Source: Sphingomonas sp. UV9
GTDB taxonomy: Bacteria > Pseudomonadota > Alphaproteobacteria > Sphingomonadales > Sphingomonadaceae
Assembly (NCBI RefSeq): GCF_004101245.1
Contig: NZ_SCIN01000003.1
Location: 1-64,000 of the forward strand
Length of the DNA: 64,000 nucleotides
Direction: 5' to 3'
Within the stretch, counting starts at the first letter, position 1. The number at the start of each line of letters is the position of its first letter. Below, piece after piece: positions 1 through 8,367 of this stretch. Made by a program: the position numbers and the translations under genes. The notes below the pieces were generated by a model. It was given only the letters and a program-made list of their open reading frames with translations. It was not told the DNA's origin and made no database searches.

Positions 1-393
1 GCAAGCCGCCGCCCACATGTCCCTTCATCTTAACCTACAATGTCAAAGAGCCGACAAAAATACCGACACTCGCATAACCTCCCTCTCGGAAAGCTTGAAG
101 CATCTGGTTTTTTGCGACCGTAGCAACCAAACCCTGAGGTCGTTCGCTGCGGTGACACCCCTCTAGGGCCAGCTCCGATTCGCGTCAAACACTATCTTTC
201 ATTTTTGTGGCAATTTTCTCGCGTTGGCGCGTTTTTGACGCCCTGTGCCGCTTGCCCGGTGCCTGGCGAAGTGTTTGTAATCGCACGTCGTTCCGCCGTT
301 CGACGTCGTGTTGGCTGCTCGCGCATTTCGCCACGACCTACCATCTGTCTTTAGGGCCTCGCCTTAAGCGCTTGTGAAGGCCCATACCGCTAG
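1..393. other. Gene-free left edge upstream of the flippase gene
   Basis: I see no convincing open reading frame here. The stretch is less GC-rich than the genes around it and contains short T-rich runs. It probably holds the promoter and leader of the flippase gene and the end of whatever lies to the left. No operator, terminator or RNA gene can be called with confidence. Confidence 0.5.
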
Positions 394-1938
394 ATGCCCA
401 ATACGATGGATACCGCGATCCCCGCCCCCCCGCCGGCGAGCGTGCCCGAGACCGTGTCGGCGCTCGGCCCGTCTGGCACGCCTACCGACCCGGTCTCACT
501 CGCCGGACAGGTCCGCAGCGCGCTCATATGGCGGTCGGGAAGCCAGATCGTCGCGCAGATGGTGCAATGGTGCGCGACGTTCCTGGTGATCAGGATCCTC
601 GCACCCGCCGATTACGGCCTGTTCGCGATGTGCCAGGTGATCCTTACCTTCATGGCGATGCTCAACGGCTATGGGCTGGCGAGCGGTCTGATCCAGCAGA
701 AGGAGATCAGCGACCGCGAAGTGCGCCAGCTGTTCGGGATGCTGATCGTCCTGAACGTCGGGCTCGCCATCGCGCAGGTCTCGCTCGCGCCGCTCGCCTC
801 CGCCTATTATCGCCAGCCGATCGTCGGCGACATGCTCCGCGTCCAGGCGCTGCTCTATCTGACGACACCGTTCATCGCGCTCCCTTATGCGCTGTTGTCG
901 CGGGCGATGGATTTCCGTCACCAGGCCAAGGCGAACATCACCGCATCGATCGCCTCGGCCAGCGCGGCGCTCGGCGGGGCGCTCTATGGTCTTGGCGTGT
1001 GGACGCTGGTGCTTGCGCCGATCGTGCTGTTCAGCGTGCGCGGGGCGATGATGACGTGGAGCGCGCGGTCGCTCGTCTGGCCGAGCTTCGACTTTCGGGG
1101 CGCGGGGACGATCGCGCGCTATGGCGGGGTGATGGCGGCGGGACAGTTGTTCTGGTTCCTGCAAAGCCAGGCGGACGTGTTCATCGCCGGACGCAGCTTT
1201 TCTCCGCACATGCTCGGTATCTATACGACCAGCCTGTTCCTCACGCAGATTTTCGTCTCGAAATTCGTGCCGCCGCTGAACGAAGTCGCCTTTTCTGCCT
1301 ATGCGCGGATGCAGGCTGATCCCGATGCGATCGGACGCGCGTTCGTAAAAGGCGTGCGGATGGTGATGATGGTCGCGATGCCGTTCTATCTTGGCCTGGC
1401 CGCGACCGCCGAACCGTTGGTGCTGACCGTCCTTGGTGAAAAATGGCGCGAGACCGCACCGGTGGTGCACCTGCTCGCGCTGGCGATGCCGTTCATGACG
1501 CTGCAGGTGCTGTTTACGCCAGCCTCCGATGCACGCGGTCGGCCGGGAATCGGCGTCCGCAACGGCGCGACCGGGGCGCTGATCCTGACCAGCGCGTTCC
1601 TGGTCGGCGTGCAATGGGGCCCAACCGGGTTAGGGATCGCCTGGATCGCGGCGTATCCGGTCTATCTGGCGATCAGCGCGTGGCGGACCCTGCCCGTTAT
1701 CGGCGTGCGGGCGCGTGACGTGGTCCGCGCCGTCGCATCGCCGACGATTGCGGCGATGGCGATGGCGGCGGTCGTCACGCTGGTCGATCGCACCCTGCCG
1801 CCACTCGATACGCATTGGCGGCTGGCCGTGCTCGTCCCGGTCGGTGCCGTGGTCTATGCGAGCTGGATGCTGGTCTTTGCGCGGTCGACGATCCGGGAAC
1901 TGGTCGCGGTCGTGCGGAAACAGCCGGTTGCGGCTTGA
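394..1938 (+). CDS. Polysaccharide flippase (Wzx/MOP superfamily)
   Basis: Predicted inner-membrane flippase that moves lipid-linked oligosaccharide or exopolysaccharide units to the periplasm. The 514 residues start with a Pro/Ala-rich cytosolic tail of about 40 residues. They continue with repeated hydrophobic segments and the family-type early motif around RILAPADYGLFAM. Length and hydrophobic pattern fit WzxC-like polysaccharide_synt proteins with 12-14 helices. A second ATG five codons downstream (409) is an alternative start. No glycosyltransferase or polymerase lies to its right, so any capsule or EPS cluster it belongs to would be left of the window. Family call is secure; the substrate is unknown. 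Confidence 0.85.
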   Translation: MPNTMDTAIPAPPPASVPETVSALGPSGTPTDPVSLAGQVRSALIWRSGSQIVAQMVQWCATFLVIRILAPADYGLFAMCQVILTFMAMLNGYGLASGLIQQKEISDREVRQLFGMLIVLNVGLAIAQVSLAPLASAYYRQPIVGDMLRVQALLYLTTPFIALPYALLSRAMDFRHQAKANITASIASASAALGGALYGLGVWTLVLAPIVLFSVRGAMMTWSARSLVWPSFDFRGAGTIARYGGVMAAGQLFWFLQSQADVFIAGRSFSPHMLGIYTTSLFLTQIFVSKFVPPLNEVAFSAYARMQADPDAIGRAFVKGVRMVMMVAMPFYLGLAATAEPLVLTVLGEKWRETAPVVHLLALAMPFMTLQVLFTPASDARGRPGIGVRNGATGALILTSAFLVGVQWGPTGLGIAWIAAYPVYLAISAWRTLPVIGVRARDVVRAVASPTIAAMAMAAVVTLVDRTLPPLDTHWRLAVLVPVGAVVYASWMLVFARSTIRELVAVVRKQPVAA

Positions 1939-1984
1939 GCGATCCCCGCACGCGTAGTCGAGGTAACATCAAACTGCGGTGCCG

Positions 1985-2038
1985 TGTCCTCCCCCTCCGT
2001 CCCGCTTTGCGATCCGCCTCCCCCCACCGGGGAAGGAT
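1985..2038. repeat. Degenerate CCTCCCCC intergenic repeat (family R)
   Basis: GC-rich stretch containing TCCTCCCCCTCCGTC followed by a CCCCACCGGGG-type hairpin. It resembles one half of the roughly 125-bp R elements at 21.0, 23.0, 24.4, 39.7 and 63.6 kb. It sits between convergent genes. Confidence 0.5.
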
Positions 2039-2055
2039 AATCGGAAGAGCCTTGG

Positions 2056-2484
2056 TCAGGCGGACTGGATGTATTCGCGCATTGCCGCGGCGTCGGCTTC
2101 GATGCGGTCGATGCGGAATTTGACGAGGTCACCGATCGAGACGAAGCCGACGAGCGTGTCGCCCTCGATCACGGGAAGATGACGGATCCGCCGCTGGGTC
2201 ATGAGCGATAGCGCGCCGATCGCCGACTCGTTCGGGCCGACCGACTTCACCGCCGTGGTCATCACGTCGCCGATCCGCTGCGCCAGTGCCGCGGCACCAT
2301 CGGCTTGCAGGCAGTGGATGACGTCGCGTTCGGAGAAGATGCCGACCACCCGGCCACCGTCGAGCACTGGTGCAGCGCCGATCCGCTTCTCCGCGAGCAG
2401 TGCCACCGCCTCCGCCACAGTCGCATCGGGGGTCAACGACTCTATGCCGCCCTGCCGGTCCTTCAGGATCGCTGCGATCGTCAT
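2056..2484 (-). CDS. Tandem CBS-domain protein
   Basis: Small soluble protein of 142 residues made almost entirely of two CBS motifs (about residues 8-65 and 75-130). Such free-standing CBS pairs bind adenosyl ligands such as AMP, ATP or NADH and act as energy sensors. The sequence shows the typical VAEAVALLAEKRIGAAPV and GIFSERDVIHCL pattern in the first repeat and RRIRHLPVIEGDTLVGFVS in the second. The ATG at 2484 is preceded by GGAG on its strand. It is divergent from the small membrane protein gene. No partner enzyme is adjacent, so the target is unknown. Confidence 0.85.
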   Translation of the reverse strand: MTIAAILKDRQGGIESLTPDATVAEAVALLAEKRIGAAPVLDGGRVVGIFSERDVIHCLQADGAAALAQRIGDVMTTAVKSVGPNESAIGALSLMTQRRIRHLPVIEGDTLVGFVSIGDLVKFRIDRIEADAAAMREYIQSA

Positions 2485-2555
2485 CTTCGCCTCTCCTCCA
2501 TTGCGTCTGTTGCGCGTGGCTTGAGGAAACCATGTTTGCGCGGCAATGTGAAGCG

Positions 2556-2858
2556 ATGACCGATATCCTGCCCGATGCTCCGGCCGACCGACCGACCGGA
2601 CTCGACGATCCGCACTATGCCGCGTTCGCCTGGGCGCGGTTTCGTGGGATCATGGCGTGGATGGTCCTGGCCGCGGCGATCTGCGTCGCGGCTGTGATCG
2701 CGACGATGGCGCATCTGCAGGGACCGCTGCATCTGGTGACGATGCTGGCGGTGATCGGCGGGGTCGGCGGATCGGTGATGATGGCCGGCCTACTGATGGG
2801 GCTCGCCTTCCTCAGTTCGGGAAGCGGGCACGACGAGGACGTGACGCGGATCGACTGA
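2556..2858 (+). CDS. Small two-helix membrane protein, function unknown
   Basis: Hypothetical protein of about 100 residues. It has an acidic/proline-rich N-terminus and two hydrophobic helices (around IMAWMVLAAAICVAAV and VTMLAVIGGVGGSVMMAGLL). A short acidic tail ends in DEDVTRID. An in-frame ATG at 2532 sits closer to a GAGGA sequence and is an alternative start, but MTDILPDAP reads more like a natural beginning. It is divergent from the CBS-protein gene and convergent with the GH43 gene. I cannot assign a function. Confidence 0.6.
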   Translation: MTDILPDAPADRPTGLDDPHYAAFAWARFRGIMAWMVLAAAICVAAVIATMAHLQGPLHLVTMLAVIGGVGGSVMMAGLLMGLAFLSSGSGHDEDVTRID

Positions 2859-2879
2859 GCCTACCTGTTACCGACAGAC

Positions 2880-2903
2880 GGGGTTCCGGCGCACCGGAAC
2901 CCC
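2880..2903. terminator. Perfect 10-bp stem hairpin between convergent genes
   Basis: GGGGTTCCGG, a CGCA loop, then CCGGAACCCC form an uninterrupted stem between the stops at 2858 and 2910. There is no T tract on either side, so it may be a transcription barrier or 3' stabiliser rather than a classical intrinsic terminator. Confidence 0.5.
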
Positions 2904-2909
2904 GCTGGA

Positions 2910-4004
2910 TCATTTCTTGAACGGATCGATCAGCCGTATCGTGCCGTCCGGATTGAAGACCAATTCGGTCATCTTAGTCGAGCGGAGATGGTTCTTATTC
3001 GACAATTGCGTATCGTGATAAAACAGCCACCAGCGATTCTGGAACTGGACGATCGAATGGTGCGACGTCCACCCCTGGACCGGCGACAGGATATGGCCGG
3101 TATAGCGGAACGGCCCATAGGGATTGTCGCCGATCGCATAGGCCAGGAAATGCGTGTCGCCGGTCGAATAGGTGAAGTAATATTTACCCCCGCGCTTGAA
3201 CATCCACGATGCTTCGAAAAAGCGCCGGTCGTGATCGCCGCCCAGCAGCGGCTTGCCGGCCTCGTCGACGATCTGCACGTCGCGCGGAGGCTCGGCGAAC
3301 TGCTTCATGTCCGCCGACATCCGCGCGACCTTCGGGGATAGCGCCGGCCGATCGTCCTGTTTCAGATCGGTATCGCCGGCGTTCGGATCGAAACTGCCCT
3401 TGCTCCAGCGCTGCAACTGGCCGCCCCAGATGCCGCCGAAATACATGTAGCTTTCGCCGGTCGTGTCCGTGAACACCGCGGGATCGATCGAATAACTGCC
3501 TCGGATCGGCTGCGCTTCGGCCTTGAACGGGCCGGTCGGGGACTTCGACGTGGCGACTCCGATGCGAAACACACCCTGTTCGTCGCGCGCGGGCATATAA
3601 AGATAATAGGTGCCGTTCTTATAGGCCGCGTCCGGGGCCCAGGTCTGCTTGGATGCCCAGGGAATCTGCTTCACGTCGATCGCGACCGGATGGATCGTCA
3701 CCGGCCCACCGGGGCGATCCATGCTCAGCACCCGGTAATCGTGCATCGCATATTGATTGCCCAGGTCGTCGTCCGGGATGCCGGCGTCGACGTCGTGGCT
3801 AGGATACACGTAGATCTTGCCATTGAAGACATGCGCGGAGGGATCGGCGACATAAATCTTGGTGACGAGCGGCTGTGCCAGATAGCGTTTGCCGTCAGGA
3901 CTGCGGGGCTCTGCCTTGGTGGTACTCTGTGCGAGCGCGAGGCCGGCGACGAGCAGACACGGCAACGTCGCGATGAGAGCGGGTGAGCGAAGGCGCATAG
4001 TCAT
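2910..4004 (-). CDS. Secreted glycoside hydrolase family 43 enzyme
   Basis: Predicted arabinan- or xylan-side-chain glycosidase exported by a signal peptide (hydrophobic segment LIATLPCLLVAGLALA, cleavage near AQS). The 364 residues show GH43 landmarks. These are the N-terminal general base Asp in YVADPSAHV, the pKa-modulating Asp in SIDPAVF, and a later Glu in FFEASWMF as candidate general acid. WAPDAAYKNGTYYLYMPA fits the second blade of a five-bladed propeller. It stands alone, with no transporter next to it. A TAGCGCTA-centred operator-like site lies 57 bp upstream, suggesting sugar-responsive repression. The exact substrate (arabinofuranoside, xyloside or other) cannot be decided. Confidence 0.88.
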   Translation of the reverse strand: MTMRLRSPALIATLPCLLVAGLALAQSTTKAEPRSPDGKRYLAQPLVTKIYVADPSAHVFNGKIYVYPSHDVDAGIPDDDLGNQYAMHDYRVLSMDRPGGPVTIHPVAIDVKQIPWASKQTWAPDAAYKNGTYYLYMPARDEQGVFRIGVATSKSPTGPFKAEAQPIRGSYSIDPAVFTDTTGESYMYFGGIWGGQLQRWSKGSFDPNAGDTDLKQDDRPALSPKVARMSADMKQFAEPPRDVQIVDEAGKPLLGGDHDRRFFEASWMFKRGGKYYFTYSTGDTHFLAYAIGDNPYGPFRYTGHILSPVQGWTSHHSIVQFQNRWWLFYHDTQLSNKNHLRSTKMTELVFNPDGTIRLIDPFKK

Positions 4005-4060
4005 TCAATCCTTCCTGTCGGGCGACCTTCTTCGAGGTCTGTCGAGCGATGCACTACGGT

Positions 4061-4075
4061 AGATAGCGCTACCAT
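4061..4075 (-). promoter_or_regulatory. LacI-type operator-like site upstream of the GH43 gene
   Basis: The sequence AGATAGCGCTACCAT has an 8-bp palindromic core TAGCGCTA and a full right half GCTACCA. From memory this resembles the Caulobacter XylR-type LacI operator. It lies 57 bp before the GH43 start. The left half is degenerate, so the assignment is tentative. Confidence 0.4.
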
Positions 4076-4286
4076 ATGAAGGTGCGCGTGGAGGAGCAAG
4101 GGATTGCTCACGCTCTGGGCGGAATCCGTCGCCGTGGTGTCAGTGATCGGCTGAAGGGCGACGCGACGAGCAAGCGATCGCGCAAGACGTCCGGCCCCGT
4201 CTCGACGATAATCACGCGGGCCTCGGGGCTACGGATACGACAGTGATGAAGGATCTGGATCGCCGCAGGTCGGATAGATCGACCGC

Positions 4287-4360
4287 TGGATGCCCCGTGA
4301 GGATTCGAACCTCAATAGGCGGTATCAGAAACCGCAGTCTTACCATTAGACGACGGGGCA
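4287..4360 (-). tRNA. tRNA-Gln (anticodon CTG)
   Basis: Read on the minus strand, the 74 nt fold as a cloverleaf. The acceptor arm TGCCCCG pairs with CGGGGCA, with discriminator T and an encoded CCA. The D arm contains AATGGTAAGAC. The anticodon stem GCGGT/ACCGC encloses TTCTGAT, giving anticodon CTG for codon CAG. The T arm carries GGTTCGAATCC. Encoded CCA and all invariant positions are present. Confidence 0.96.
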
Positions 4361-4524
4361 TCAGCGAGGGCGCGATCTAGGCGGGCGGTTTGGCGCTGTC
4401 AACGCCAAGATGTTGCCGATGTGCCACGTCGCTTGCGTAATCGCGCCGCCGCGCTACATTCGCCTTCAAGCACCGGGCGGGTATTTTCCCGCGGCGGCAG
4501 ACATAGATAGCGAGTTTTACGGCG

Positions 4525-5586
4525 ATGGGGGATGTTTCCGCCCGAATGCCGTCCCGGCAGGGTAGTCCTGCCCGTCCGGCGGCGACCCGGCCCAGTCGTG
4601 GGCGGTGGGCCGATGCGCAGGCTTTTGCCGCGCTCGATCTCGGCACCAACAATTGCAGATTGCTGATCGCGCGCCCCCAGGCTGGCGGGTTCGCAGTAAT
4701 CGATGCGTTCTCGCGAATCGTCCGGCTGGGCGAAGGCTTGGCGTCGACCGGCAAGCTAAGTGACGCGGCGATCGAGCGGACGATCGCTGCTCTACGCGTG
4801 TGTTCGGACAAGCTCCAGCGGCGCAACGTCACGCTCGCGCGATCGGTCGCGACGGAAGCGTGTCGGCAGGCATCGAACGGCCCCGACTTCATCGCGCGCG
4901 CGCTGGCCGAGACGGGGATCCATCTCGACATCATTTCCGCCGAGGAAGAGGCGCGGCTGGCCGTGCTCGGCTGCCACGCGCTGATCGAGCCCGGCGAAGA
5001 CCCGGCGCTGGTGTTCGATATCGGCGGCGGATCTACCGAGCTTGTGCTGGTCGATACCTCGACGCCGATCCCGACCGTGCTCGACTGGCATTCGGCACCC
5101 TGGGGCGTGGTGTCGCTCACCGAGCACGCGGGCGGCGGTGAGGGCGAGGACGCTCGGCGTGCCGCGTATGCAAAGATGCGGAGCGTGGTGGCGGAGAGTT
5201 TCGCGGGGTTTGCAAGCCGCCTGCCCCGGCATATCGAGCGGCCGCGGTTGCTGGGCACCAGCGGCACGGTGACGACGCTCGGCAGCGTCCATCTCGGGCT
5301 CAGTCATTACGACCGTTCGGTCGTCGACGGACTGATCGTACCTGCCTCGGCGATGCGCAAGATCAGCGCCGACCTTTCCCATATGTCGATCACGGAGCGC
5401 GCCAAGCTGCCGTGCATCGGCAACGAGCGCGCCGACCTGGTGGTCGCGGGCTGTGCCATTCTGGAGACGATCATGGATTTGTGGCCCGCTGAACGGCTCG
5501 GCATCGCCGACCGCGGCATTCGCGAGGGCATTCTCCGCCGGCTGATGGGCGCGCCCAAGCCGGGCAAGTCGGGAGCCGGGGCATGA
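4525..5586 (+). CDS. ppx: Exopolyphosphatase / pppGpp phosphatase (Ppx/GppA)
   Basis: Cytosolic ASKHA-fold phosphatase that shortens inorganic polyphosphate and/or converts pppGpp to ppGpp. The 353 residues show the phosphate-1 motif ALDLGTNNCRLLIA (about 33-46), the phosphate-2 motif VFDIGGGSTELVLV (about 164-177) and the late GTSGTVTTL motif. The length matches short alphaproteobacterial Ppx/GppA proteins lacking the C-terminal HD extension of E. coli Ppx. The N-terminal 30 residues are Arg/Pro-rich and poorly conserved in type, so the true start could be slightly downstream. It overlaps rlmE by ATGA, indicating translational coupling. Poly-P versus pppGpp preference cannot be read from sequence. 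Confidence 0.9.
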   Translation: MGDVSARMPSRQGSPARPAATRPSRGRWADAQAFAALDLGTNNCRLLIARPQAGGFAVIDAFSRIVRLGEGLASTGKLSDAAIERTIAALRVCSDKLQRRNVTLARSVATEACRQASNGPDFIARALAETGIHLDIISAEEEARLAVLGCHALIEPGEDPALVFDIGGGSTELVLVDTSTPIPTVLDWHSAPWGVVSLTEHAGGGEGEDARRAAYAKMRSVVAESFAGFASRLPRHIERPRLLGTSGTVTTLGSVHLGLSHYDRSVVDGLIVPASAMRKISADLSHMSITERAKLPCIGNERADLVVAGCAILETIMDLWPAERLGIADRGIREGILRRLMGAPKPGKSGAGA

Positions 5587-6254
5587 GCCGCGGTGGCTCG
5601 GGCGGGCATGTGCGCGTGCTTACGGCCCGCAAGCGGACCGCGCAGTCGACGCGCTGGCTCGAGCGACAGCTGAACGATCCGTATGTGAAGCGCGCCAAGG
5701 CCGACGGCTATCGCAGCCGCGCCGCCTACAAGCTGATCGAGCTGGACGAGCGGTTCGAACTGATCCGGGGCTCGAAGCGCGTGGTCGATCTGGGGCTCGC
5801 GCCGGGTGGCTGGGCGCAGGTGATCCGGCGTCGGATACCCAAGGCCGCGGTGGTCGGGATCGACCTGCTGCCGGTCGATCCGATCGAGGGCGTGACGATC
5901 TTCGAGATGGATTTTCTCGACGATGCGGCACCGGGGAAACTGATCGAGGCATTGGGCGGCGCGCCGGACCTGGTGTTGTCGGACATGGCGGCGAACACGG
6001 TGGGGCATCCGCAGACCGATGCTTTGCGAACGATGGCGCTGGTCGAGACCGCGCTGGCGTTCGCGTGCGACGTGCTGGAGCCGGGTGGCACGTTCGTGTC
6101 GAAGGTGTTCGCGGGTGGCGCGGATTCGGAGCTGGTTGCGGAGATGAAGCGGAACTTCAAGACGGTGAAGCATGCCAAGCCACCGGCGAGCCGCAAGGGG
6201 TCGGTCGAGTGGTTCGTGGTGGCGCAGGGGTTTAAGGGCCGAGACCCGAAATAG
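5583..6254 (+). CDS. rlmE: 23S rRNA (uridine-2'-O)-methyltransferase RlmE/FtsJ
   Basis: Methylates the 2'-O of U2552 in the 23S rRNA A-loop late in 50S assembly. The 223 residues include the SRAAYKLIELDERF segment with the catalytic Lys, the SAM motif VVDLGLAPGGWAQV, the Asp in LSDMAANTVGHPQTD and the late PGGTFVSKVF Lys. Together these fit the K-D-K-E tetrad of FtsJ enzymes. Start codon overlaps the ppx stop by 4 nt, so the two are expressed together. Immediately downstream lies one copy of the structured 3' element family described in the findings. Confidence 0.95.
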   Translation: MSRGGSGGHVRVLTARKRTAQSTRWLERQLNDPYVKRAKADGYRSRAAYKLIELDERFELIRGSKRVVDLGLAPGGWAQVIRRRIPKAAVVGIDLLPVDPIEGVTIFEMDFLDDAAPGKLIEALGGAPDLVLSDMAANTVGHPQTDALRTMALVETALAFACDVLEPGGTFVSKVFAGGADSELVAEMKRNFKTVKHAKPPASRKGSVEWFVVAQGFKGRDPK

Positions 6255-6329
6255 CGCAGCTATTTTCGGACCAGCCGAAAGCCCGGCCAGCGTTGCGCAG
6301 CAACGACTGACGACACGGCTTTGCCGTGG
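6245..6329 (+). repeat. Structured 3' element, copy E (rlmE, sense)
   Basis: Three successive hairpins just after the rlmE stop. The first is CCGAAATAGC/GCTATTTTCGG, overlapping the stop region. A GCCGAAAGCCCGGCC block follows, then CGTTGC/GCAACG, then ACTGACGA, and last CACGGC-TTT-GCCGTG. The same order recurs on the minus strand after rpoZ, the pmtA-like gene, the cyclophilin gene and etfA, always in the sense orientation of the gene. No T tract follows. Confidence 0.75.
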
Positions 6330-6370
6330 CGCACTGCCTCCGGGTGATACCGGGCGCGACGTTAGCAAGT

Positions 6371-6426
6371 GTGTTTCCCAGCGAAGGCGGGGCCCCAGGC
6401 TGGGCTACCGCATTCGCGGGAGAACA
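6371..6426. repeat. REP-like element P1 (CCCAGCGAAGGCGGG type)
   Basis: Inverted pair of short GC-rich units (CCCAGCGAAGGCGGG and CCGCATTCGCGGGAG) separated by CCCCAGGCTGGG. Related units occur at 16.5, 19.3, 49.1, 49.2, 52.6, 58.0 and 61.4 kb. Confidence 0.65.
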
Positions 6427-6515
6427 GGGGGCGAGCCGCACCGACTATCGCGCGCCCTCACCCTTCCCACGGCAAGGGCCGCGGGCCCCTTCCCTCTCCC
6501 CTTCAGGGAGAGGGC

Positions 6516-6557
6516 ATAGAAAAAGCCCGCGGACCTGGGTCCACGGGCTTTTTCTAT
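6516..6557. terminator. Bidirectional intrinsic terminator between rlmE and rpoZ
   Basis: Long imperfect palindrome. AGAAAAAGCCCGCGGACC pairs with the complement of TCCACGGGCTTTTTCT, giving a GC-rich stem flanked by A/T runs on both sides. It serves the convergent rlmE and rpoZ transcripts equally well. Confidence 0.85.
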
Positions 6558-6562
6558 ATCAC

Positions 6563-6647
6563 GCGCCGCGGCAACGCCGCGTCGTCAGCCGGGCTATGCC
6601 CGCCGGCCGGGGTTTCGGCCGAGAAGCGGATTAGCTCGCGCTAATCC
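6563..6647 (-). repeat. Structured 3' element, copy A (rpoZ, sense)
   Basis: In the rpoZ sense direction the order is hairpin GGATTAG/CTAATCC, GGCCGAAACCCCGGCC, a GGCGGGC-AT-AGCCCGGC-type stem, TGACGA, then CGCGGC-GTT-GCCGCG. The layout matches copy E although the stem sequences differ. Confidence 0.75.
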
Positions 6648-6654
6648 CGCTGCC

Positions 6655-6999
6655 TCAACCCTCGTAATCCGCACCCAAATTCTGGTTCCGCGGCGGTGCC
6701 GCAGCCGTCAGACGCAGCGCCTCAGCCGAAGCGGCCAGGCTGCCGACGGCATCGACCTCGTCGTCGTCGTCGACGCGAACCTTTTGCAGGCCCTGGATGA
6801 CCTGTTCCTTCAGATGCGCCGGCTTGACGTTCTCGTCGGCGATCTCGCGCAGGGCGACGACGGGGTTCTTGTCGCGGTCGCGGTCGAGCGTCAGTTCTGC
6901 ACCGCCCGAGATTTGGCGCGCACGCTGGGCCGCGAACAACACCAGGTCGAACCGGTTGGGGATCTTGTCGACACAATCCTCGACGGTAACGCGCGCCAT
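6655..6999 (-). CDS. rpoZ: RNA polymerase omega subunit
   Basis: Small subunit that clamps the beta' C-terminus and aids RNA polymerase assembly. The 114 residues begin [20 protein letters not shown], the standard RpoZ N-terminus, followed by the family helix [11 protein letters not shown] and the segment [15 protein letters not shown]. The acidic DDDDEVD stretch and Ala-rich tail (about 75-114) are a usual alphaproteobacterial extension. It is monocistronic here, convergent with rlmE and followed by a structured 3' element and a bidirectional terminator. Confidence 0.96.
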   Translation of the reverse strand: MARVTVEDCVDKIPNRFDLVLFAAQRARQISGGAELTLDRDRDKNPVVALREIADENVKPAHLKEQVIQGLQKVRVDDDDEVDAVGSLAASAEALRLTAAAPPRNQNLGADYEG

Positions 7000-7122
7000 G
7001 CGGCTTCCTTCGTAACAACGATAGAATGAGAATGCGTCGCCTACGGGGGGTGGCCCGCAAAGTCAAGAATTCCGCCGCCCCCGCATCATGGAGCCCCCTG
7101 CGGGTTGCCACCGACGCCCCCC

Positions 7123-8301
7123 ATGTCCATCACGCGCCGCATGGACGATCCCGCAGACCAGCCGACTTTTGCCGTCGACGGCAACCAGATGACGCTGCTC
7201 GATACAGGCCCGCGCCGCCTCGACGCGGTCCTCGCGCTGATCGACGGTGCCGAGCGGACTCTCCGCATACTCTACTACATCTACGCCGACGACGAGTCGG
7301 GCAAGCGCGTCAACGCAGCGCTGATCGCTGCCGCCGAGCGCGGGGTGGAAGTCGCGCTGATCGTCGACGGCTTCGGCAGCGACGATGCCCCCGACGCGTT
7401 CTTTGAGCCGCTGGAAACCGCGGGCATCTCGGTCTGCCGCTTCTCTGCACGGTTCGGTCGCCGCTATCTGCTGCGCAATCACCAGAAACTCGCGCTAGCA
7501 GACGAAACGCGAATCATCATCGGCGGCTTCAACATCGAGGACGATTATTTCGGCACGGCCGCCGAGCAGGCCTGGCGCGACCTAGGCCTGCTGGTCGAGG
7601 GGCCGGCAGCGGGCCGGCTCGCAGGGTATTTCGATGCGCTGAAGGACTGGATCCACGAGCCGAGGGGCAAGCTCCGCCACCTGAACGCCGCGTTGTCGCG
7701 CTGGAGCGAGACGAAGGGGACCACGCGCTGGCTGATCGGCGGCCCGACGCGAAAACTATCGCCCTGGGCGCGCGCGGTGCGCGACGACATGCGCGCCGGC
7801 CGACGGATCGACATCATCGCCGGCTATTTCACGCCTAGCCCCGCGCTGCTGCGCCGGCTCGACAAGGCCGGGCGTCGGCAGGCCGACGTGCGGATCGTGA
7901 CCGCCAGCAAATCGGACAATAACGCCACGATCGCCGCCGCACGGTTCACCTATGCCGGCCTGCTCCGCAAGGGCGTGCGGGTGTTCGAATATCAGCCGAC
8001 CAAGCTGCACACGAAGCTCTACGTGATCGACGATGCGGTCCATATCGGCTCCGCGAACTTCGACATGCGCAGCCTGTTCATCAACCTCGAACTGATGCTC
8101 CGGATCGAGGACGCCGCGTTTGCGACGCACGTTGGCAAGTACATCGACGGCGAAGTGGCGAAGTCGACCGAGGTGACCAAGGCGCTGTACCAGGCGAACA
8201 CCGGCTGGGTGCAGCGGTTGAAGCAACTCGGTGCGTATTTCGTGGTCGCGGTGGTGGACCCGAGCTTGTCGCGTGGCCTGAATTTCGGGATTGATGAGTA
8301 G
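7123..8301 (+). CDS. Phospholipase D / cardiolipin synthase-like protein
   Basis: Enzyme of the HKD superfamily that likely transfers phosphatidyl groups, as cardiolipin synthases do. Two complete HKD motifs are visible: RNHQKLALADETRIIIGG (about residue 124) and LHTKLYVIDDAVHIGSAN (about residue 295). Each fits HxKx4D followed by G(S/G)xN. There is no N-terminal membrane hairpin, unlike ClsA, so it is closer to ClsB/ClsC-type or soluble PLD proteins. Starts at TTG 7105 or ATG 7141 are also possible; none has a strong ribosome site. It is convergent with a phospholipid methyltransferase-like gene, consistent with a membrane-lipid role. Confidence 0.85.
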   Translation: MSITRRMDDPADQPTFAVDGNQMTLLDTGPRRLDAVLALIDGAERTLRILYYIYADDESGKRVNAALIAAAERGVEVALIVDGFGSDDAPDAFFEPLETAGISVCRFSARFGRRYLLRNHQKLALADETRIIIGGFNIEDDYFGTAAEQAWRDLGLLVEGPAAGRLAGYFDALKDWIHEPRGKLRHLNAALSRWSETKGTTRWLIGGPTRKLSPWARAVRDDMRAGRRIDIIAGYFTPSPALLRRLDKAGRRQADVRIVTASKSDNNATIAAARFTYAGLLRKGVRVFEYQPTKLHTKLYVIDDAVHIGSANFDMRSLFINLELMLRIEDAAFATHVGKYIDGEVAKSTEVTKALYQANTGWVQRLKQLGAYFVVAVVDPSLSRGLNFGIDE

Positions 8302-8313
8302 CGGGCAATATCG

Positions 8314-8337
8314 GTCCTCCCCCTGACGGGGAGGAGT
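8314..8337. repeat. Short R-family hairpin
   Basis: TCCTCCCCCTGACGGGGAGGA, a single small hairpin of the CCTCCCCC/GGGGGAGG type. It sits just after the PLD-like gene and may help terminate or protect its transcript. Confidence 0.45.
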
Positions 8338-8367
8338 GTTGGGTTCCGATAATCTCAAGTCACCAGC

